Assembly (NCBI RefSeq): GCF_049670895.1
Contig: NZ_CP187170.1
DNA: 64,000 nucleotides
Reading direction: 5' to 3' (one strand)
DNA from: Pasteurella sp049670895
GTDB lineage: Bacteria; Pseudomonadota; Gammaproteobacteria; Enterobacterales; Pasteurellaceae
The first letter of the stretch is position 1. The number at the start of each line of letters is the position of its first letter. Positions 53,615-63,100 of the stretch are shown here, in pieces. The notes under the pieces are model-generated. The model did not search any database. It saw only the letters and a list, made by a program, of their open reading frames with translations, and had not been told where the DNA came from. A program made the translations under genes and the position numbers.

Positions 53615-54073
53615 ATGGACATTCGTAAAATAAAAAAACTGATCGAATTAGTAGAAGAATCGGGCATTATGGAATTAGAGATTTCTGAAGGGGAGGAATC
53701 TGTTCGTATTAATCGTGGTTCCGTTGCCCCATCTGCGGTGCAATATAACTTACCTGTGCAAGCGCCAGCACCTGTCGCACCAGTTGCCGCTGCACCTGTT
53801 GCGGCCCCTGCTGTGGCAGTCAACACAGAGGAAGTCTCGGGTCATGCGATTCGTTCACCAATGGTTGGGACGTTCTACCGCAGTCCAAGTCCAGAAGCGA
53901 AGCCATTCATTGAAGTCGGACAAAGCGTGAAAGTGGGTGATGCACTTTGCATTGTGGAAGCCATGAAAATGATGAACCGTATCGAAGCGGATAAAGCAGG
54001 TGTGGTGAAAGCGATTTTAATTAATGACGGTGAAGCCGTTGAGTTTGATGAAAAACTCATCATCATTGAATAA
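53615..54073 (+). CDS. accB: Biotin carboxyl carrier protein of acetyl-CoA carboxylase
   Basis: BCCP carries the biotin prosthetic group between AccC and AccA/D for malonyl-CoA synthesis. The 152-residue protein has the N-terminal helical domain, a Pro/Ala/Val linker (about 42-70) and the biotinyl domain with the EAMKMMN motif (Lys about 118). TAGGAC precedes the ATG. accC follows after 106 bp that include a terminator-like hairpin. Confidence 0.97.
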   Translation: MDIRKIKKLIELVEESGIMELEISEGEESVRINRGSVAPSAVQYNLPVQAPAPVAPVAAAPVAAPAVAVNTEEVSGHAIRSPMVGTFYRSPSPEAKPFIEVGQSVKVGDALCIVEAMKMMNRIEADKAGVVKAILINDGEAVEFDEKLIIIE

Positions 54074-54090
54074 TTAAAACCATTAAATCT

Positions 54091-54119
54091 AAATAAGCGA
54101 TGTGATATCGCTTATTTTT
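54091..54119 (+). terminator. Terminator-like hairpin between accB and accC
   Basis: A 10-bp stem AAATAAGCGA/TCGCTTATTT with a 5-nt loop is followed by TTC, 18 bp after accB. It could lower accC expression relative to accB. Confidence 0.6.
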
Positions 54120-54179
54120 CATAATCAATCTATTTTTAAATAGTGTTCTGACTATTTAACTCACAAGTGGAATTTTCTT

Positions 54180-55526
54180 ATGTTAGAGAAAGTTGTTATT
54201 GCCAATCGTGGTGAAATTGCGTTACGTATTCTGCGTGCTTGCAAAGAATTAGGCATTAAAACCGTTGCGGTACATTCCACAGCAGACCGTGAACTCAAAC
54301 ACGTGTTACTTGCCGATGAAACCGTTTGTATTGGCCCAGCGCCTTCAGCCAAAAGTTATTTGAATATTCCTGCCATTATTGCTGCCGCCGAAGTGACGGG
54401 GGCAGATGCAATTCACCCAGGTTATGGTTTTTTATCTGAAAATGCAGATTTTGCGGAACAAGTAGAACGTTCAGGATTTATCTTTATTGGTCCAACCGCA
54501 GATGTGATTCGTTTAATGGGGGACAAAGTGTCAGCCATTGAAGCCATGAAAAAATCAGGTGTACCTTGTGTACCAGGTTCTGATGGTCCCGTCGGGACAG
54601 ACATGGCAAAAAATAAAGAAATTGCAAAACGTATTGGTTATCCTGTCATTATTAAAGCTTCAGGTGGCGGCGGCGGTCGTGGTATGCGTGTGGTGCGTGA
54701 TGAAGCATCGTTAGAAGAATCTATCGCCATGACCAAAGCGGAAGCCAAAGCGGCTTTTAATAATGATATGGTGTATATGGAAAAATATTTGGAAAATCCT
54801 CGCCATATTGAAATTCAAGTTTTAGCAGATACTCACGGCAATGCGATTTATTTAGCAGAGCGTGATTGTTCAATGCAACGTCGCCACCAAAAAGTGGTAG
54901 AAGAAGCACCCGCACCAGGTATTTCGGAGGAAGTCCGTCGTGATATTGGTGAGCGTTGTGCGAAGGCTTGTATTGAAATTGGTTATCGTGGTGCAGGTAC
55001 GTTTGAGTTCTTGTATGAAAACGGTGAATTTTATTTCATTGAAATGAATACCCGTATTCAGGTTGAACACCCAGTAACAGAAATGATTACGGGGGTTGAC
55101 TTAGTGAAAGAACAATTACGTATTGCAGCAGGCTTGCCGATTTCAATTAAACAAGAAGATGTGAAAGTACGTGGTCATGCGATTGAATGTCGTATCAATG
55201 CAGAAGATCCAAAAACGTTCTTGCCATCACCGGGCAAAGTGGATCATTTACATTCTCCAGGTGGTTTAGGCGTTCGTTGGGATTCTCATGTTTACGCTGG
55301 CTATACCGTACCGCCACATTATGATTCGATGATTGCCAAGCTCATCACCTATGGTGATAGCCGTGAAGTGGCAATTCGCCGTATGCAAAATGCATTAGGG
55401 GAAACCATTCTAACGGGAATTAAAACTAATATTCCGTTACATGAGTTAATTTTAGCAGATGAGAATTTTCAAAAGGGCGGAACAAATATTCACTACCTTG
55501 AGAAAAAACTTGGTATGCGAGATTAA
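54180..55526 (+). CDS. accC: Biotin carboxylase subunit of acetyl-CoA carboxylase
   Basis: This ATP-grasp enzyme carboxylates biotin on AccB. The 448-residue protein has IANRGEIALRILRACKELG at the start, the glycine-rich ATP loop IIKASGGGGGRGMRVV (about 157-172), the biotin and bicarbonate region RDCSMQRRHQKVVEEAPAP, and EMNTRIQVEHPVTE with the catalytic Glu and Arg. The length matches E. coli AccC (449). yhdT and panF follow. Confidence 0.97.
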   Translation: MLEKVVIANRGEIALRILRACKELGIKTVAVHSTADRELKHVLLADETVCIGPAPSAKSYLNIPAIIAAAEVTGADAIHPGYGFLSENADFAEQVERSGFIFIGPTADVIRLMGDKVSAIEAMKKSGVPCVPGSDGPVGTDMAKNKEIAKRIGYPVIIKASGGGGGRGMRVVRDEASLEESIAMTKAEAKAAFNNDMVYMEKYLENPRHIEIQVLADTHGNAIYLAERDCSMQRRHQKVVEEAPAPGISEEVRRDIGERCAKACIEIGYRGAGTFEFLYENGEFYFIEMNTRIQVEHPVTEMITGVDLVKEQLRIAAGLPISIKQEDVKVRGHAIECRINAEDPKTFLPSPGKVDHLHSPGGLGVRWDSHVYAGYTVPPHYDSMIAKLITYGDSREVAIRRMQNALGETILTGIKTNIPLHELILADENFQKGGTNIHYLEKKLGMRD

Positions 55527-55602
55527 TTGGCAGTAAGTAAGTATGAGAGAAGGAAAGTGGATTTATCCACTTTTCTTATTCGTTTTACAAGGACTTAATA
55601 AA

Positions 55603-55854
55603 ATGACTCTTAATATCCGCTATAAGCAAGCAACAAAAGAAGCGCTCTGGGCGTTTGGGTTGACCATTTTATATATGGTTGGTTGGTGTATTTGTGCCTA
55701 TGGATTACCCAACACAAAAGGATTTCTTGATTTCCCACTTTGGTTTGAGTTTTCCTGCCTTTATTTTCCTCTTCTCTTTACCTTTATCGTTTACGTTTGT
55801 ATCAAATGTGTTTTCCGTGATATTGATTTAGAAGGGGATCAAGATGAACTATAG
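55603..55854 (+). CDS. yhdT: YhdT-family small membrane protein (DUF997)
   Basis: This 83-residue protein has two transmembrane segments (ALWAFGLTILYMVGWCICAYG and FSCLYFPLLFTFIVYVCIKC). The ATG at 55603 follows AAGGACTT. The open frame from 55543 would add a non-conserved stretch. It overlaps panF by 11 bp. The yhdT-panF pairing is conserved in enterobacteria, and function is unknown. Confidence 0.88.
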   Translation: MTLNIRYKQATKEALWAFGLTILYMVGWCICAYGLPNTKGFLDFPLWFEFSCLYFPLLFTFIVYVCIKCVFRDIDLEGDQDEL

Positions 55855-57277
55855 CATTATTATTCCGTTATGCCTGTATTTGTGTTTTGTTTTTGGTGTT
55901 GCCTACTATGCTTATGCCAAAAGACAAAAAGGTAACTTTTTAAGTGAATATTATGTAGGTAGTCGCTCTATGTCAGGCTTTGTTTTAGCCATGACAACTG
56001 CCGCCACTTATGTGGGTGCGAGCTCTTTTATTGGTGGACCTGGTGCCGCATATAAATTCGGTTTAGGCTGGGTATTATTAGCGATGATACAAGTCCCTGT
56101 GGTGTTGTTTACTCTTGGCGTATTGGGCAAAAAATTTGCCATGTGGGCAAGAGAAAACAACAGTTTAACGGTGAATGATATTTTATTTGCCCGTTATAAA
56201 AACAATACGATTGTATTACTTGCGAGCCTCTCTTTATTATTTTCCTTCTTTATTATGATGGCGGTGCAATTTATTGGGGTTGGGCGTTTGTTAGAAACCA
56301 CACTCAATATTGATTATCGTCTTTCTGTCTTAATTTTTGCCGCAACAGTTGGGATCTACACCTTGATTGGTGGCTTCAGAGCCGTGGTGTTAACTGATAC
56401 CATTCAAGGGCTCATCATGTTGATCGGTACATTCTTACTTTTATTCGGTGTGATTTATGCGGGTGGAGGTGTCAGCCAAATTATTGATACCTTAGAGGTG
56501 ATCGACCCGAACTTAATTACCCCTTATGGTATTGATGCAAGACCGTTAGATTTTACCTTTATGGCGTCTTTCTGGGTGTTGGTATGCTTTGGTTTATTAG
56601 GCTTGCCACATACAGTGGTGCGTGCCATGTCTTATAAAAACAGTAAAGCACTGCATAGTGGGATTGTGATCGGTACGCTTGTGATCGCTTTACTGATGTT
56701 AGGTATGCATTTGGCAGGGGCTTTAGGTCGTGCTGTGGTGCCAGAATTATCGGTGACAGATAAAATTATCCCAACCTTGATGATTCAAGTCTTGCCACCA
56801 ATGGCAGCAGGGATTTTCTTAGCCGCACCGATGGCTGCAATCATGTCATCGATTGACTCTATCTTGATCCAAATGTCTTCAACCTTAATTAAAGATCTTT
56901 ACTTACGCTTCAGACCTGAAGAAGTGAAAAACGAGAAACGTGTAAAACATTTCTCTCTTTTAGCCACATTACTATTAACTGTGTTGGTGACATTGGCAAC
57001 ATTAAATCCACCAGATATGCTTATTTGGTTAAACCTTTTTGCGTTAGGTGGACTTGAAACTACATTCTTATGGGTGATGTTGCTAGGGCTATATTGGAAA
57101 AAAGCCAATGCGTATGGTGCGATCTTCTCAATGATTGTTGGCTTAGGCTCTTACATTGGGTTAACGGCATCTGCGATTAAATTGCTTAACTTCCATGCCA
57201 TTGTGCCAGCCTTATTGTTTGGGTTGATTGCTTTCCTCATTGGTAACAAAATCGGTGAAAGCAAAGTAGAAAACTAA
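55844..57277 (+). CDS. panF: Sodium/pantothenate symporter
   Basis: This solute:sodium symporter brings in pantothenate, the precursor used by CoaBC. The 477-residue protein has about 12-13 transmembrane segments with SSS-family motifs (GSRSMSGFVLAMTTAATYVGASSFIGGPG, GFRAVVLTDTIQG). It starts inside the end of yhdT, so translation is probably coupled. The precise substrate follows from the strong resemblance to PanF and from the yhdT-panF-prmA context. Confidence 0.93.
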   Translation: MNYSIIIPLCLYLCFVFGVAYYAYAKRQKGNFLSEYYVGSRSMSGFVLAMTTAATYVGASSFIGGPGAAYKFGLGWVLLAMIQVPVVLFTLGVLGKKFAMWARENNSLTVNDILFARYKNNTIVLLASLSLLFSFFIMMAVQFIGVGRLLETTLNIDYRLSVLIFAATVGIYTLIGGFRAVVLTDTIQGLIMLIGTFLLLFGVIYAGGGVSQIIDTLEVIDPNLITPYGIDARPLDFTFMASFWVLVCFGLLGLPHTVVRAMSYKNSKALHSGIVIGTLVIALLMLGMHLAGALGRAVVPELSVTDKIIPTLMIQVLPPMAAGIFLAAPMAAIMSSIDSILIQMSSTLIKDLYLRFRPEEVKNEKRVKHFSLLATLLLTVLVTLATLNPPDMLIWLNLFALGGLETTFLWVMLLGLYWKKANAYGAIFSMIVGLGSYIGLTASAIKLLNFHAIVPALLFGLIAFLIGNKIGESKVEN

Positions 57278-57306
57278 GTGCTAACCCAAGAAAGAGAAAC
57301 AAAAAT

Positions 57307-57329
57307 AGGCAGACCAATGTGTCTGCCTT
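57307..57329 (+). terminator. Hairpin after panF
   Basis: AGGCAGAC/GTCTGCCT with a 6-nt loop, 30 bp after panF, followed by a weak TCATTATTTT tract. Confidence 0.6.
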
Positions 57330-57423
57330 CATTATTTTGAACAAAAATCCGTTTCGCACGAAAACTATTCTGACGATAACAGCACCGTTTTCGAGTGAAA
57401 CATAAACAACTGGAGGAATAAAA

Positions 57424-58305
57424 ATGGCTTGGGTTCAAATTCGTATTAATAGTACTAATACGCAAGCAGAAAATATGAGTGATTATTTAGCGGAGATTGG
57501 GGCGGTTTCAGTCACCTTTATGGATAGCCAAGATACCCCTATTTTTGAGCCATTACCGGGAGAAACGCGTTTATGGGGAAATACGGATGTGGTGGCACTC
57601 TTTGATGCAGAAACGGAGATGCAACACATTGTGAATTTACTGAAAGAGGCGGCTTATCTGGATGAAAATACCGCTTACAAAATCGAACAAATTGAAGATA
57701 AAGATTGGGAACGTGAATGGATGGATAACTTCCACCCTATGCAATTTGGCAAACGGTTATGGATCTGTCCAAGCTGGCGTGAAGTGCCTGATGTGAATGC
57801 GGTCAACGTTATGCTCGATCCAGGATTAGCTTTTGGCACGGGTACCCACCCGACCACCGCATTATGTTTAGAGTGGTTAGATAGCCTGGATTTAACCGAT
57901 AAAACGATTATTGATTTTGGTTGTGGTTCCGGCATTTTAGCCATTGCAGCATTAAAATTAGGGGCAAAGCAGGCTATTGGCATTGATATTGATCCACAGG
58001 CGATTTTAGCCAGCCGAAATAATGCAGAACAAAATGGTGTGGCAGATCGTTTACAACTCTTCTTATCTGATGAAAAACCGACAGACTTAAAAGCCGATGT
58101 GGTGGTGGCGAATATTTTGGCTGGACCACTAAAAGAACTTTACCCCATCATTAGCCAACTGGTGAAACCAAACGGGAAATTAGGTTTATCTGGCATTTTA
58201 GCCACGCAAGCACAATCTGTTTTTGATGCTTATTGTGAATCTTTTGTACTTGATCCTGTCATAGAATGTGAAGAGTGGTGTCGTATCACGGGGAAATTGA
58301 AATAA
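57424..58305 (+). CDS. prmA: Ribosomal protein L11 methyltransferase
   Basis: PrmA trimethylates L11 at several amino groups. The 293-residue protein has an N-terminal substrate-recognition domain and a SAM fold with LDPGLAFGTGTHPTT, IIDFGCGSGILAIAALKLG (motif I, about 162-180) and VVANILAGPL. The length is equal to that of E. coli PrmA. GGAGGAA precedes the ATG. The panF-prmA-dusB-fis order is conserved in gammaproteobacteria. Confidence 0.96.
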   Translation: MAWVQIRINSTNTQAENMSDYLAEIGAVSVTFMDSQDTPIFEPLPGETRLWGNTDVVALFDAETEMQHIVNLLKEAAYLDENTAYKIEQIEDKDWEREWMDNFHPMQFGKRLWICPSWREVPDVNAVNVMLDPGLAFGTGTHPTTALCLEWLDSLDLTDKTIIDFGCGSGILAIAALKLGAKQAIGIDIDPQAILASRNNAEQNGVADRLQLFLSDEKPTDLKADVVVANILAGPLKELYPIISQLVKPNGKLGLSGILATQAQSVFDAYCESFVLDPVIECEEWCRITGKLK

Positions 58306-58459
58306 GCATAAACTGTTGCGATATATAGCGTTATATATAAAAGACTGAAAAAGAAGGGGAAGTTGGCAAGAATTATTTAAAATCTATACAAATAATCCCC
58401 AAATTCTTTAATTAAAATCAAAAAATCCAAAAAAAATGCTTTTTGTATAAAAAATATGC

Positions 58460-58488
58460 TTTTCAAATGCATGAAAAGTGCGTATGAT
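58460..58488 (+). promoter_or_regulatory. Candidate dusB-fis promoter
   Basis: TTTTCA (58460-58465) and TATGAT (58483-58488) are spaced by 17 bp and followed by a GC-rich GCGACCC stretch. Stringently and growth-rate-controlled promoters such as the E. coli fis promoter have a GC-rich segment there. The preceding 150 bp is very AT-rich. A small palindrome ACCCT/AGGGT lies at 58492-58509. Confidence 0.5.
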
Positions 58489-58556
58489 AGCGACCCTTAT
58501 CGATTAGGGTGCCCGATTGGCGGATATTTTGGCTTTGATGTTTGTGAGGAAGTAAA

Positions 58557-59555
58557 GTGCGGATTGGTTCTTATCAGATTAAAAATCGCGTACTTTTAGC
58601 GCCAATGGCAGGCATTACTGACCAACCTTTTCGACGAATCTGTGCAAGTTATGGTGCAGGTTTAACCTTTTCAGAAATGATGTCCACCAATCCACAAGTT
58701 TGGCACACTGAAAAATCGAAGTTGCGTTTGGCACACCATCAAGATGCAGGCATTAACGCTGTGCAAATAGCGGGTTGTGATCCCAATGAAATGGCACTGG
58801 CTGCTCAAGTAAATGTGGAATATGGGGCAGAGATTATTGATATCAATATGGGCTGCCCAGCCAAAAAAGTAAATAGGAAAATGGCAGGCTCCGCGCTTTT
58901 ACAATATCCTCATTTAGTCCAGCAAATTCTTGAAGCTGTCGTGAAAGCCGTGAATGTCCCCGTGACATTAAAAATCCGAACGGGGTGGGATAAAAACCAT
59001 CGAAATTGCTTAGACATCGCTAAAATTGCAGAGCAAAGTGGTATTCAAGCATTAACAATTCATGGACGCACAAAAACTTGCATGTTCGAAGGGAATGCGG
59101 AATACGACAGCATTAAAGCAGTGAAGCAACATATTTCGATTCCTGTTATCGCTAATGGGGATATTACGAGTGCAGAAAAAGCGAAGTTTGTCCTCGATTA
59201 TACCAATGCTGACGCAGTGATGATCGGGCGTGGGGCCTTAGGCAATCCTTGGATTTTTAATCTCGTGGAGAGTCTAATCGACAAAAATTCGATCGGTTTG
59301 GAACCAAGTTTAGATGAAAAATGTGGAGTGATTTTACAACATATCCGTGATCTTCATCAGTTCTATGGTGCAGAAAAAGGGTATCGAATTGCTCGCAAAC
59401 ATGTAGCTTGGTATTTACAGGGAATTCAACCTGATTCCGTTTTTAGACAGGCTTTTAATGCCATTACCTCGCCAGATGAGCAGTTAATTGCATTAGAAGA
59501 TTTTTTTAATTTGATTCTGATGGATAAAGAAAACAATGTTAGAACAACAACGTAA
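58557..59555 (+). CDS. dusB: tRNA-dihydrouridine synthase B
   Basis: This FMN enzyme reduces uridine to dihydrouridine in the tRNA D loop. The 332-residue protein has LLAPMAGITDQPFRRI, the active-site Cys in INMGCPAKKVNRKMAGSALL, and FMN-binding VMIGRGALGNPWIF. It starts with GTG (58557) after GAGGAAG, and the start codon sits in a near-uptake signal (AAAGTGCGGA). It overlaps fis by 20 bp, the classical dusB-fis operon. Confidence 0.96.
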   Translation: MRIGSYQIKNRVLLAPMAGITDQPFRRICASYGAGLTFSEMMSTNPQVWHTEKSKLRLAHHQDAGINAVQIAGCDPNEMALAAQVNVEYGAEIIDINMGCPAKKVNRKMAGSALLQYPHLVQQILEAVVKAVNVPVTLKIRTGWDKNHRNCLDIAKIAEQSGIQALTIHGRTKTCMFEGNAEYDSIKAVKQHISIPVIANGDITSAEKAKFVLDYTNADAVMIGRGALGNPWIFNLVESLIDKNSIGLEPSLDEKCGVILQHIRDLHQFYGAEKGYRIARKHVAWYLQGIQPDSVFRQAFNAITSPDEQLIALEDFFNLILMDKENNVRTTT

Positions 59556-59835
59556 TCCAGCTGATGCATTAACCGTATCAGTATTAAATTCACAATCTCA
59601 AGTCACGAACAAACCATTACGTGATTCTGTAAAACAAGCGTTACGCAACTACTTATCACAATTAGATGGTCAAGATGTCAATGAGCTTTATGAATTAGTG
59701 TTAGCGGAAGTTGAACACCCTATGTTAGATATGGTTATGCAATATACTCGTGGTAACCAAACTCGTGCAGCAACCATGTTAGGTATTAACCGTGGTACAT
59801 TGCGTAAAAAATTAAAAAAATACGGTATGGGTTAA
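59536..59835 (+). CDS. fis: Nucleoid-associated protein Fis
   Basis: Fis is a growth-phase regulator that bends DNA and activates stable RNA promoters. The 99-residue protein has the N-terminal beta-hairpin and helices, and a C-terminal helix-turn-helix (GNQTRAATMLGINRGTLRKKLKKYG). The sequence is nearly the same as E. coli Fis from residue 30 on. Its start lies inside the end of dusB. A terminator follows. Confidence 0.98.
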   Translation: MLEQQRNPADALTVSVLNSQSQVTNKPLRDSVKQALRNYLSQLDGQDVNELYELVLAEVEHPMLDMVMQYTRGNQTRAATMLGINRGTLRKKLKKYGMG

Positions 59836-59870
59836 TTCTGACGGATTTTTTTAATTTGACATTTAAGAGA

Positions 59871-59900
59871 GGGCGAACAAATTGTTCGTCCTTTTTGTTT
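59871..59900 (+). terminator. Terminator after fis
   Basis: GGGCGAACAA/TTGTTCGTCC (one G-T pair) with a short loop is followed by TTTTTGTTT. The rest of the 320-bp fis-purL gap holds two uptake signals (59919 and 60034) and no gene that I can support. Confidence 0.8.
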
Positions 59901-60155
59901 GAAAATTTTTTAACGATAACCGCACTTTTTCTCATTGCTGTGAAAGACGCACTTCAATGATTTGCCCACCATAAAAACGCTTGTTTTTTGTTTAAAATTC
60001 CCTCCCAATGTGCTGAAAATTTTTCCAAAATACACCGCACTTTTCACCCTTGAACCGCCTTTGATAAATATACACGCAAACGTTTTCGTTTTTTGTGATT
60101 TCCCTTTATAATAGCCACGTTTTTTTCAATTTTTTAACTCAACAAGGCCAATTTT

Positions 60156-63100
60156 ATGTTACAAATTTTTCGTGGCTCACCAGCACTGTCTGAATTTCGT
60201 TTAAATCAACTTGCAATCCGTTTCCAAAAAGCCGATCTTCCTGTGAAATCTTGTTATGCCGAATATCTGCATTTTGCAGAGGTATCTGAGCATTTAACGG
60301 AAGACGAAACAGCAAAACTTCGTCAACTTTTACATTATGGTCCAACTCTTGCTGAACACGCACCTGTTGGCAAATGTTTTATTGTGATCCCACGTATTGG
60401 CACCATTTCTTCTTGGTCATCAAAAGCTACTGATATTGCTCATAATTGTGGATTAAATAAAGTAAATCGATTAGAGCGTGGTCTTGCTTTTTATTTTGAA
60501 TTTGACCGCACTTTATCCACCGAGGAACAACAAAACCTACTTTCCCACATTCATGACAGAATGTTAGAGGGCATTATTCACACCCCTGAAGAAGCAAAAG
60601 TGTTGTTTGATCAACAAGCTCCGAAACCGTTCACCACCGTGGATATTTTAACAGGCGGTCGTCAAGCATTAGAAAGTGCGAACGTTGAACTAGGGCTTGC
60701 ACTTGCAGAAGATGAAATTGATTATTTAGTGGAAAATTTCACGGCATTGGGGCGTAATCCAAACGATATTGAACTTTATATGTTCGCCCAAGCAAACTCT
60801 GAACATTGCCGTCATAAAATTTTTAACGCAGATTGGATCATCGACGGGGAAAAACAAGAAAAATCCCTGTTTAAAATGATCAAAAATACCTTCGAGAAAA
60901 CCCCAGAACATGTGCTTTCTGCCTATAAAGATAACGCCGCCGTGATGGAAGGTTCAAAAATTGGGCGTTTCTTCCCTGATCAAGATGGGCAATATCGTTA
61001 TCACCACGAAGATGCACACATCTTAATGAAAGTGGAAACGCACAACCACCCAACCGCCATTTCTCCATTCCCAGGTGCGGCAACAGGTTCAGGCGGTGAA
61101 ATTCGTGATGAAGGTGCAACGGGGCGTGGGGCGAAACCTAAAGCAGGTTTAGTGGGCTTCTCCGTGTCTAACTTAGTGATCCCAGGCTTTGAACAACCTT
61201 GGGAAAATCCACTGTCTAAACCAAATCGCATTGCTTCTGCACTTGATATTATGATCGAAGGGCCTTTAGGTGGTGCGGCATTTAACAACGAATTTGGTCG
61301 CCCTGCGTTATTAGGTTATTTCCGTACTTATGAAGAAAAAGTAAACAGCTTTGCTGGCGAAGAAGTGCGTGGTTACCACAAACCCATTATGTTAGCAGGG
61401 GGTATTGGGAATATCCGTGCGGAACACGTACAAAAAGGTGAAATCCCAGTCGGTGCAAAATTAATCGTGTTGGGTGGCCCAGCGATGAATATCGGCTTAG
61501 GTGGCGGTGCAGCATCTTCAATGGCATCAGGTAAATCAAAAGAAGATTTAGATTTTGCTTCCGTACAACGTGATAACCCAGAAATGGAACGTCGTTGCCA
61601 AGAAGTGATTGACCGTTGCTGGCAGTTAGGTGAGGATAACCCGATTCTCTTTATTCATGATGTGGGGGCAGGCGGTTTATCCAATGCCATGCCAGAACTT
61701 GTGCATGATGGTGGCCGTGGCGGGAAATTTGAACTACGCAAGATCTTAAGTGATGAGCGTGGCATGAGCCCGTTAGAAATCTGGTGTAACGAATCACAAG
61801 AACGCTATGTGTTAGCGGTCGCTCCTGAAAAACTCGAATTATTTACCGCACTTTGTGAACGTGAACGTGCCCCTTTTGCGGTGATTGGTGAAGCCACCGA
61901 GCAAGAACATTTAACCCTACACGATGATCATTTCGGTAATGACCCAATCGATTTACCAATGAACGTGTTATTGGGTAAAACGCCAAAAATGACTCGTGAT
62001 GTGCAATCAAAAACGGTAGAAACTAGCGTTTTAGATCAATCCCAGATCGATTTAAAAGAAGCGTTCCACCGAGTGTTACGCTTACCTGTTGTCGCAGAAA
62101 AAACCTTCTTAATTACTATCGGTGACCGTTCAGTAACAGGTATGGTGGCACGAGATCAAATGGTCGGTCCATGGCAAATCCCAGTGGCGGACTGTGCGGT
62201 AACCACCGCCAGTTTAGACAGTTATCACGGTGAAGCCATGTCCATGGGTGAACGTGCCCCAGTGGCATTACTTGATTTCGCCGCTTCAGCCCGTTTAGCG
62301 GTGGCAGAATCCATTACCAACATTGCTGCCACTAACATTGGTGATATTAAACGCATTAAATTATCGGCAAACTGGATGTCTGCCGCAGGTCACGAAGGGG
62401 AAGATGCGGGCTTATACGAAGCCGTAAAAGCTGTGGGTGAAGAATTGTGTCCACAACTTGGTTTAACTATCCCTGTGGGTAAAGACTCAATGTCAATGAA
62501 AACCTCTTGGAACGAAAACGGCGAACAAAAAACGGTTACTGCACCATTATCTTTAGTCATCAGTGCTTTTGCTCGTGTTGAAGATGTTCGTAAAACAGTA
62601 ACGCCACAATTACGCACAGACAAAGGTCATAGTCGCTTATTATTAATCGACTTAGGTGAAGGAAAAAATCGCCTAGGGGCAACCGCACTTGCCCAAGTGT
62701 ATAAACAACTTGGTGATAAACCAGCAGACGTTGTTAACGTTGAAAACTTGAAAAACTTCTTCAATGCAATGCAAGCTCTTGTGGCAGAGCAAAAACTCTT
62801 AGCTTACCACGACCGTTCAGACGGCGGTTTAATTGCTACCCTTGCCGAAATGGCGTTTGCGGGTAACTGTGGTTTATCGATCCATATCAGTGCATTAGGC
62901 GATAACGATCTTGCGGTGTTATTCAACGAAGAATTAGGTGCGGTGATTCAAGTGCGTGAAAGTGATTTAAGCTATGTGCGTGAGGTGTTATCGCAACATG
63001 GTTTAATCCACTTAACTAAAGAATTAGGGGAAGTGACAACAGATGATTGTATCGAAATTTCTCGTGGCACCAAATTATTATTCAGCCAAAAACGTTCTGA

